A stretch of DNA of 32,204 bases from NCBI GenBank assembly GCA_012842565.1, contig DUSO01000171.1, positions 1-32,204 on the forward strand. Direction: 5' to 3'. The translations under genes were made by a program, and so were the position numbers. Origin of the DNA: Bacillota bacterium. Lineage in GTDB: Bacteria > Bacillota > SHA-98 > Ch115. Below, piece by piece: positions 27,043 through 32,204 of this stretch. Each line of letters opens with the position of its first letter. The stretch's first letter is position 1. The notes under the pieces were generated by a model. That model had not been told where the DNA came from, ran no database searches, and saw only the letters and a list, made by a program, of their open reading frames with translations.

Positions 27043-27878
27043 ACATCTTGGCCCCCAATCTTCGCCTTTGATTCGTGCCAGTAGAGCACCCGATTTTCCA
27101 CCGCCATGACGGCCATGTACGTAACGATCCCCAACAACGTAGTGAGCAGTATCGCGGCAATGAGAAGGCCGGAATTATAAGTCATGTTCCCGAGGACAAG
27201 CAGGTAGCCAAGTCCCGTCTTGCCGGAGACCCATTCCGCCACGATGGCTCCTATGACCGCCTGGACCATGCCGAGGCGTAAGCCCGCAAAGATCAGTGGG
27301 AGGGAAGCGAACAGTTCCACCGAGATAAACCGCTGCCAGGCGGTGGCCTTAAGGATACGTAACAGATTGCGAACGTTTGTGTCTATAGAACGCAGCCCCA
27401 GTATGGTATTCACCATGACAGGGAAGAAGGTCATCGACACTATCAGGACCACTTTCGATGTAAGCCCCAGCCCAAACCAGATTACGAAGAGTGGTATCAG
27501 GGCAATCTTGGGCGCCGTCTGCGCAAATAGGATGTAGGGAGAGAATATTTCCTCCACAAGCCGCCATCTCCCCAGGAGGTAGCCCGCCAGGATCCCCCCG
27601 ATTGACCCTATCACAAATCCCACTATGACCTCGGACAGGGTAACAAACAGGTGCTTGAAGACCTCCCCCGACACGATGAGTTCGACCAGGGAATCAAGTA
27701 CCCGCTCCGGGGGCGGGAGGAGGTATTCCGGCACACCCTTGAATACCACATAGGCTTTCCAGCCGCCTATGGCCAGTATGAACAGCAGGATCGTGAGGAT
27801 TCCCTCCAATGTCCTGCGGTTTCCATTTAGGGCGGGTCCCGGCGGCTGGGCTTCTAACTGTACTGCTCTGGAAGGCAT
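27039..27878 (-). CDS. ABC transporter permease (TauC/SsuC family), first permease
   Basis: This 279-aa permease is of the same family as the one at 24045-24806, with EYLLPPPERVLDSL, about six helices, an EAA loop (GLRSIDTNVRNLLRILKATAWQRFISVELFASLP) and the ending YWHESKA. I chose ATG 27878 because AGGAGG lies 9 nt upstream; the longer frame to 27965 has no such support. Its stop overlaps the udp start. The operon order, ATPase, permease, udp, binding protein, second permease, indicates one import system. Confidence 0.9.
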   Translation of the reverse strand: MPSRAVQLEAQPPGPALNGNRRTLEGILTILLFILAIGGWKAYVVFKGVPEYLLPPPERVLDSLVELIVSGEVFKHLFVTLSEVIVGFVIGSIGGILAGYLLGRWRLVEEIFSPYILFAQTAPKIALIPLFVIWFGLGLTSKVVLIVSMTFFPVMVNTILGLRSIDTNVRNLLRILKATAWQRFISVELFASLPLIFAGLRLGMVQAVIGAIVAEWVSGKTGLGYLLVLGNMTYNSGLLIAAILLTTLLGIVTYMAVMAVENRVLYWHESKAKIGGQDV

Positions 27879-27998
27879 TTCGCCTGACCTCCTGACCTGA
27901 GGTTGTTGCCGGGAACGCCCGGCACTCATCATGGGCGTCCCTGCACTGGCGGCGCGCCATAACAATTCTTCGTCGAGGGCTTAACCCATTGTAGGGGC

Positions 27999-28760
27999 CT
28001 AACCCAGGAGGTCCCTAAGGACCTTGGTGTACCGCAAGAAATCCGGACTCTCTCTGACCTCCCGCGTCCTGGGACGTGGCAGGCCTATCTCAATGACATC
28101 GTGGATCTTGCCCGGCCGGGGGGTCATGACCACTACCCGGTCGGACAAGAACACGGCCTCGTCTATACCGTGGGTGATGAAGACCACCGTTTTCTTGCGC
28201 TCATTCCAGATATCCAGGAGCACCTGGTTTAGCTTGTCCCGCGTCAGCGCATCCAGGGCGCCGAACGGCTCATCCATCAACAGGACTTCAGGGTTGTAAG
28301 AGAGGGCACGAACGATGGATACCCTCTGTTTCATGCCTCCCGAGAGTTCCTTGGGAAGGGCGCTCTCGAACCCTTTAAGTCCTGCCACCTCCAGGAGACC
28401 TGCCAGGTTGTCCAGGGATTCTTTGGATCTATCGCCGATGATGTCCAGCGGGAATCGCGCATTCTCGAGGACCGTCTTCCACGGCAATAACACCGGGTCC
28501 TGGAACACAAAGCCGATGTTGGGCCTGCGGGAATTGTTGCTTCCTCCCTTGAGGATGATCTCCCCCTCGCTGGGCTCGGTGAGGCCCGCTATTATGCTGA
28601 GAAGGGTAGACTTGCCGCAGCCGGACGGCCCTATTATCGAGAGGAATTCTTCCCGATAAATATCCAGATTAATGTCTTTAAGGGCCTCTACAGTCTTCCT
28701 GGCGGCTCCCGACCTGAATATCTTGCTCACGCCGCGGATAGAAATTGCAACCTCTCCCAC
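27999..28760 (-). CDS. ABC transporter ATPase (TauB/SsuB family)
   Basis: This 253-aa ATPase has Walker A GPSGCGKST, the Q-loop in GFVFQDPVLLPWKTVLENA, signature LSGGMKQR, Walker B VLLMDEPFGALDALTR and the switch region VFITHGIDEAVFLSDRVVVM. The PWKTVLEN and DALTR features are typical of the nitrate/sulfonate/taurine/thiamine-precursor group. I chose GTG 28760, with GGGAG 8 nt upstream, over GTG 28793, which would begin inside the 23-bp repeats. It powers the two permeases encoded downstream. Confidence 0.9.
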   Translation of the reverse strand: MGEVAISIRGVSKIFRSGAARKTVEALKDINLDIYREEFLSIIGPSGCGKSTLLSIIAGLTEPSEGEIILKGGSNNSRRPNIGFVFQDPVLLPWKTVLENARFPLDIIGDRSKESLDNLAGLLEVAGLKGFESALPKELSGGMKQRVSIVRALSYNPEVLLMDEPFGALDALTRDKLNQVLLDIWNERKKTVVFITHGIDEAVFLSDRVVVMTPRPGKIHDVIEIGLPRPRTREVRESPDFLRYTKVLRDLLG

Positions 28761-28773
28761 CAGACTCACTCCC

Positions 28774-28842
28774 GAATTAGTGCCCCATGACACATGGAAT
28801 CAATGCCCCGTGATACACCGAATTAGTGTCCCGTGAGACATC
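28774..28842. repeat. Three tandem 23-bp repeats, probable GntR operator
   Basis: Three copies start at 28774, 28797 and 28820 with an exact 23-bp period. Each has GAATYARTG followed by YCCCRTGANACAY. Within each copy, GTGYC and GANAC form an imperfect inverted repeat; the third copy has TGTC and GACA as exact halves. They sit between gntR and the ABC operon, just upstream of the favoured ATPase start, where the promoter should be. A GntR/UTRA dimer binding each copy is the simplest reading. Confidence 0.72.
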
Positions 28843-28856
28843 GGCGTTCCTTGCGA

Positions 28857-29618
28857 CTAGCGCCTCCTGCGGATTACGTAAAATGTAAATTTCTCGGTCC
28901 TGAAATAGTCCTTCGAATAGAGGACCGGTTGCCGGTTCATCCCGAAGTGTACCTGGTCTAGGACCAGGAGGGGTTCCCCGGGGCGCGCATGAAGCCTGGA
29001 CACTATATTGTCATCCGCCGTAGTGGCTGATATGTACGAGACTGCATGGGTGATTTTCAACCTGCACTCCGATTCGAGGAAGGTAAAGAGCCCGGCTTCG
29101 AGCTTTGGGATCTCGAGAGTGATATCCCTGCCCGAGAGGAACCGCCTCGGGATGACATCATAGGAGTAGACAACGCGTTCCCCGTCTGCGGTCCTGACCC
29201 GCTCGATGGTTATGACCTCCTCGCCCTCCGCAACTTGCAGTTTTCTCGCTACCTCGGAGCCGGCAGGCTGCTCGCCGACTCTTATGCCCTCAGTGCCGGC
29301 CTTCATTCCGAGTTTCCTGATGATCTCGGTTATACTTCTCAGCTCCTCGAGCCCGCTCTCTATAAAAGAACCTCCCTGGAGGATAAATGTGCCGAGGCCT
29401 TGTTTTCGGGCTACGATTCCTTCTTCTTCAAGCATGCGAAGCGCCTCGCGGACCGTGGTGCGGCTTACCCCCAGCTGACTTGCGATCACGTTTTCAGGAG
29501 GCAACGTGCGGCCTACAAGGTCTTCTCCCTTTGAGATAAGCTCCTGAATTTTCGTCTTGACCTGCAGGTACAGAGGCTCTTTGTCAGACCTGATCCGCTC
29601 GAATACTGTTCCATCCAT
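28857..29618 (-). CDS. GntR family regulator with UTRA domain (HutC subfamily)
   Basis: This is a 253-aa regulator. The N-terminal winged helix (about 10-75) includes PLYLQVKTKIQELI and the recognition helix region LGVSRTTVREALRMLEEEGIVARKQGLGTFI. The C-terminal UTRA domain (about 90-250) includes ARKLQVAEGEEVITIERVRTADGERV and a final KDYFRTEKFTFYVIRRRR, typical of the ligand-sensing fold. HutC-type proteins usually repress neighbouring transport and catabolism genes and release DNA on ligand binding. It lies directly upstream of the ABC/udp operon, with repeated operators in the gap, so a nucleoside or its breakdown product is a likely effector. The start ATG at 29618 has a weak SD. Confidence 0.92.
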   Translation of the reverse strand: MDGTVFERIRSDKEPLYLQVKTKIQELISKGEDLVGRTLPPENVIASQLGVSRTTVREALRMLEEEGIVARKQGLGTFILQGGSFIESGLEELRSITEIIRKLGMKAGTEGIRVGEQPAGSEVARKLQVAEGEEVITIERVRTADGERVVYSYDVIPRRFLSGRDITLEIPKLEAGLFTFLESECRLKITHAVSYISATTADDNIVSRLHARPGEPLLVLDQVHFGMNRQPVLYSKDYFRTEKFTFYVIRRRR

Positions 29619-29954
29619 TCGTGCGCAACCCTCATTGCTTACGGGATGTCTGCAATCCCTACGATACCCGCAATCCCTGCAATACCCGGCTCGCGATCCT
29701 TACTGCGTGCGGTAAATGTCATACATCCGATGACCGACTTTTATATTTCGACATATCCTTCATTTTTCCTGCAAGCAACGCGGGTTTATCTCTCGCCATT
29801 CTTTGCCACCATTCCTATTTTTTTCAGTGGCATGAATGCCGCGCAGGTTTACCGGGCCAGGGTCCGGCCTCTGGCCCCAGGGTCTGGTCTCTAGCCCCGG
29901 ACCTTGCGACTTTCCCCCGGGTGAAATAGAATCAAAGCGAGGGGGTGTCTATCC
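29619..29954. other. Divergent intergenic region between gntR and the zinc-ribbon-like gene
   Basis: It should hold promoters for both genes; the AT-rich stretch at about 29735-29825 is the likely place, but I could not fix boxes. Four 9-bp tandem units (29652-29687) are listed separately. No gene is visible. Confidence 0.45.
29652..29687. repeat. Four 9-bp tandem units upstream of gntR
   Basis: GCAATCCCT, ACGATACCC, GCAATCCCT and GCAATACCC lie end to end about 35 bp upstream of gntR. They differ from the 23-bp repeats and could be a separate regulator site or a simple tandem duplication. Confidence 0.5.
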
Positions 29955-30329
29955 GTGGGTTTGTTTTCCAGGCTATTCGGCCCGGCATCACCATTGGCTA
30001 AATCGGGGGGCCATCATGCGACATCAGCGGCCGGCAGCGACCGCAACGCTGTCTGGGTCTATGTACGGTGTAAGAAGTGCGGGGAGGTGGTGGCGCTCCG
30101 TCTCCGTAAGAGCGACGAAATACAGCGCGACTGTGACGGGGTTTGCACGACGCCCGGCGCGGTGTTCTTTGTGAGGAAAGATGTCATGGGGACGAAGTGC
30201 TTCAACAGGATGGACCTCTTGGTGGAATTCGACGTGAATTACAGGGTCGTAGGTCATAAGGTGATAGGCGGGGAGCTTGTGACGCGGGAGGATTATGCGA
30301 AGCTGCAGGGAGCTCAGGCTGGGAGCTAA
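29955..30329 (+). CDS. Small conserved-type protein with a CxxC knuckle
   Basis: This is a 124-aa protein of unknown function. After a short amphipathic start (MGLFSRLFGPAS), the core reads VWVYVRCKKCGEVVALRLRKSDEIQ, with a CKKC pair; later cysteines occur in RDCDGVC and GTKCFNR. Metal binding is possible but unproven. The second half (RMDLLVEFDVNYRVVGHKVIGGELVTREDY) looks like beta-strands. The start is GTG 29955 with GAGGGGG about 9 nt upstream. Codon use and a good SD support a real gene. I do not recognise a named family. Confidence 0.75.
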   Translation: MGLFSRLFGPASPLAKSGGHHATSAAGSDRNAVWVYVRCKKCGEVVALRLRKSDEIQRDCDGVCTTPGAVFFVRKDVMGTKCFNRMDLLVEFDVNYRVVGHKVIGGELVTREDYAKLQGAQAGS

Positions 30330-30425
30330 GCGTGCCGGGAGTGGCGGGACCGATCGGGCGGCGGCACTAGCTGGTAGCGGGACGGCGCCTGCACTGTCTT
30401 CATGTCGCCCCGCCGCCCTCATGTC

Positions 30426-30712
30426 TCAGTAGCTCACCGGAACAATCCGACCTTCAGTTGCTGAATCCTGAATGGCCTGCATTATCACGGCACATTTGTA
30501 TCCATCCTCGAAGGTAGCCCCATAGGCCCGATTTCCTTGTCATTCACGACGCCATCGAGAGAATGTGAGTTCATTCAGCCATGAACATAGCTCACGGGCC
30601 TCTGCCAGGGCAGGGTCCTGGCCAGAGGCTTTTCGCAGATGACGTGCTTCCTGGCTCTCATTGCGGCGATGTAGGAGGCTTTAATGGGCCAGGAAGGTGA
30701 TGGCGGGTGGAA
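30426..30712 (-). pseudogene. Remnant of a Gfo/Idh/MocA-type dehydrogenase
   Basis: On the minus strand, near 30680-30610, one frame reads KASYIAAMRARKHVICEKPLA, the conserved lysine-containing motif of this NAD(P)-dependent oxidoreductase family. The frame then shifts to DPALAEARELCSWLNELT and stops. Further on, ATFEDGYKCAVIMQAIQDSA followed by TEGRIVPVSY and a TGA at 30428-30426 is the typical C-terminus. About 200-250 central residues and the N-terminal Rossmann motif are missing, with at least two frameshifts, so the gene is dead. Confidence 0.8.
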
Positions 30713-31112
30713 AGAGTAGATGCGAAATATGGGCCGGTTCATATCTCACTGGTGACTTCGCAGATTGTGACGCTACTTGTCGCAGCCATGTTGTAGGATT
30801 GAATTGGGTGGGGCGAGGTGCCCTCGGGCCCGGCAGGGTGAATTGCTCCCGGGTCCGGGGGCGAGGGGCCCCCGGAAGGCGGCCCGCCCTGTAGCGGGCA
30901 TCCCAAACCCGCAGCGGGCGCCTATGTTCACTGCAGTGGTAGCTAGCTTTAGGCACCGGCGAAACACCCGAATTCGCTTTCACTGTATCACGTGGCTCAT
31001 ACTCGCGTCCGAAGGGGTGCTTGTGTTTTCCCCGGCAGCAGCTGGCTTGGGCCCTGTCCGGGGGGGGCCGGATGAATCCAGAGAATTCAGACCATGTGGG
31101 AGGTTGGTTTAA
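30713..31112. other. Gene-free stretch after the dehydrogenase remnant
   Basis: Only short overlapping frames in GC-rich DNA are present, none with protein-like features. The stretch ends with GGGAGG (31098-31103), the ribosome binding site of the vWA gene. Confidence 0.45.
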
Positions 31113-31655
31113 GTGAAATTGAGAACAGTCTTAAATCATTCGTTCGTCGTAATGAATGAGGCAAATACCGTATACCTCTTAGTCGAAGTGGAAGCCCCAA
31201 GCATGGAGAGGCCTGCATCAAGACGTCCCCTGAATCTCTCCATTGTGCTGGACCGCAGCGGTTCGATGGCGGGCGGCAAACTCGAACATGCAAAGTCCGC
31301 CGCGGCCTTTGTCGTCCGCAATCTCTGCGATGAGGATAGCATTTCTGTGGTGACCTTTGACGATAAGGTGGACACGCCGGTGCCGTCCCGTCCGGTTGTC
31401 GAACATGAAAAGGCGGAGATCATCCGACTCATCGAAGACATCTCTTGCGGCAACACGACCAACCTCAGCGGGGGACTCCTGATGGGGTGCTACCAGGTGC
31501 GCCAGGCCCTCTCAGATGACCGCATAAGCCGGGTGATCCTATTGAGCGATGGGCAGGCGAATGAAGGTATCGTCAACCCCAGCATCCTCGTGTCCAAAGC
31601 TGTCGATTCCGGCCCCCATTGGCGCCGCCGGCACCGGAGAGAATGGCAGTTGTGA
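31113..31655 (+). CDS. vWA-domain protein, truncated
   Basis: This is a 180-aa fragment with a von Willebrand factor A domain. The metal site is complete: DRSGSM (D47, S49, S51), NTTN (T115 or T116) and LSDGQ (D146). The start is GTG 31113 with GGGAGG 9 nt upstream. Related bacterial vWA proteins are about 400 aa and continue past this point with a VSTFGVG-like strand and a C-terminal domain. Here the frame changes at about residue 165 into a basic, unrelated end (GPHWRRRHRREWQL). The rest of the gene is not found downstream, where a mobile-element-like segment begins. Probably inactive. Confidence 0.78.
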   Translation: MKLRTVLNHSFVVMNEANTVYLLVEVEAPSMERPASRRPLNLSIVLDRSGSMAGGKLEHAKSAAAFVVRNLCDEDSISVVTFDDKVDTPVPSRPVVEHEKAEIIRLIEDISCGNTTNLSGGLLMGCYQVRQALSDDRISRVILLSDGQANEGIVNPSILVSKAVDSGPHWRRRHRREWQL

Positions 31656-31690
31656 ATAGGTCATGGAATTGTATTCGACAGATAAAATCA

Positions 31691-31708
31691 CCCCGGTCAA
31701 AACCGGGG
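31691..31708 (-). terminator. Possible terminator hairpin
   Basis: CCCCGGT (31691-31697) and ACCGGGG (31702-31708) form a perfect 7-bp stem with loop CAAA. On the minus strand it is followed by TGATTTTATC, a weak T-rich tail, 35 bp after the 96-aa gene. On the plus strand it follows the truncated vWA gene without a T-run. Confidence 0.45.
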
Positions 31709-31742
31709 CGATCGCAGGATGAATCTATTCGGTCTGATACTC

Positions 31743-32033
31743 TCACGTGTCCATGAAAGCGCGACTATAGCCGTTCCCTGCTCGATTCCTGCCGAATTCA
31801 TGCCCTTCCTCAAGTAAAGCCTCTCGCTCTAGCATCTCGCGCTCCAGTAATGACTCATAATACAAGGCATGCATCGCTGACTCTACCCTTTCTATCGCAT
31901 CCAGTGAGGTAAACCTCAGGGTTGCCTTGCCTCCCTCATGAATTAGCGTCAACATCGCCCGCACGTCCGCGAAGCCTGACACGATAACATCTGATTCAAC
32001 CTTTGTCCCCTCAGAGACCACTATGTCCTTCAC
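31743..32033 (-). CDS. Small hypothetical protein downstream of a transposon-type ATPase
   Basis: This is a 96-aa protein of unknown family. Strand-like sequence (KDIVVSEGTKVESDVIVSGFADVRAML) is followed by a long charged helix (LDAIERVESAMHALYYESLLEREMLEREALLEEGHEF). The start is GTG 32033, with a strong AGGAGG about 7 nt upstream, and the gap to the upstream ATPase gene is only 14 nt, so the two form an operon. It may be an accessory protein of the same element. Confidence 0.65.
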   Translation of the reverse strand: MKDIVVSEGTKVESDVIVSGFADVRAMLTLIHEGGKATLRFTSLDAIERVESAMHALYYESLLEREMLEREALLEEGHEFGRNRAGNGYSRAFMDT

Positions 32034-32047
32034 TTCTCTCCTCCTCC

Positions 32048-32204
32048 CTAAAGTGTAAGTTCCTCTATCGCCCGTTTCAGGTTATCACCATCCACAAGCT
32101 GTTGCCTGTGGGTGTATGCGTCCATGAGACACCCCTTGCATAGCCGTGCTACAAGCCAGATCGCTCCCTTGGAGTATTCATAGATGCGACCTATGACATC
32201 ATCG
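32048..32204 (-). CDS. C-terminus of an ExeA/TniB-like AAA ATPase (partial)
   Basis: Only the last 51 residues are in the window, ending at TAG (32050-32048). The sequence has KGAIWLVARLCKGCLMDAY and LVDGDNLKRAIEEL, which matches the small helical lid domain of ExeA-type AAA ATPases that accompany DDE transposases (typically GxPRLVNNLC...LLDA...VD...AxEEL). This suggests a transposon beyond the right edge. The family call rests on a short stretch. Confidence 0.6.
   Translation of the reverse strand, partial: DDVIGRIYEYSKGAIWLVARLCKGCLMDAYTHRQQLVDGDNLKRAIEELTL

Noticed and set aside
28761-28793. GTG 28793 as start of the ABC ATPase
   Set aside because: It would place the start codon inside the 23-bp operator repeats and lacks an SD. 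GTG 28760 has GGGAG at the right spacing.

Overview
The window looks like chromosome from a spore-forming, Clostridia-type Firmicute with moderately high GC. The evidence is a YyaC-type spore protease homologue, a YkuS/UPF0180 protein, a DUF4446 protein, a YkvI-type membrane protein, a proline T-box ahead of proS, and GGAGG-type ribosome binding sites. A perfect parS-like palindrome (3613-3640) close to the DUF4446, M23 peptidase and bactofilin genes suggests an origin-proximal location. Gene density is uneven: several gaps of 0.3-1.4 kb hold no convincing gene, and the right end is decayed.

Layout. 1-4500: end of a DUF4446 gene, an M23 peptidase with its own promoter, a bactofilin, then a long gene-poor stretch with parS. 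4500-10630: a phosphoribosyltransferase, a YkuS-family protein, yyaC (minus strand), a YkvI-type transporter-like protein and a VanW/YoaR-type envelope protein. 10640-18154: an F-type ATP synthase operon, atpZ-atpI-atpB-atpE-atpF-[delta/alpha fusion]-atpG-atpD-atpC, behind a TTGACA promoter with three 10-bp repeats. 18181-20582: a second promoter, then a thymidylate-kinase-like gene, a HAD phosphatase and an orphan amino-acid ABC ATPase. 20818-22833 (minus): archaeal-type prolyl-tRNA synthetase with a T-box leader and promoter. 22984-24030: a WYL-domain regulator. 24045-29618 (minus): a GntR/UTRA regulator, three tandem 23-bp repeats, then an ABC ATPase, permease, uridine phosphorylase, substrate-binding protein and second permease. 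29955-32204: a small zinc-ribbon-like protein, a broken Gfo/Idh/MocA dehydrogenase, a truncated vWA protein, and on the minus strand a small gene behind the end of a transposon-type AAA ATPase.

The most unusual item is the ATP synthase. It has no free-standing delta (atpH) gene. The C-terminal domain of delta, which normally docks on the b subunits, is fused in frame to the N-terminus of an otherwise complete alpha subunit, and the delta N-terminal domain is not in the operon. Alpha is present three times per F1 and delta normally once, so this implies a different peripheral-stalk attachment. The second candidate for new biology is the GntR-controlled operon, which pairs a TauT/SsuABC/NMT1-type importer with a uridine phosphorylase that keeps the uracil-contacting Gln and Arg. 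This suggests a nucleoside or pyrimidine uptake-and-salvage unit unlike the known BMP-type nucleoside importers.

All calls come from reading the sequence; no database search was run.
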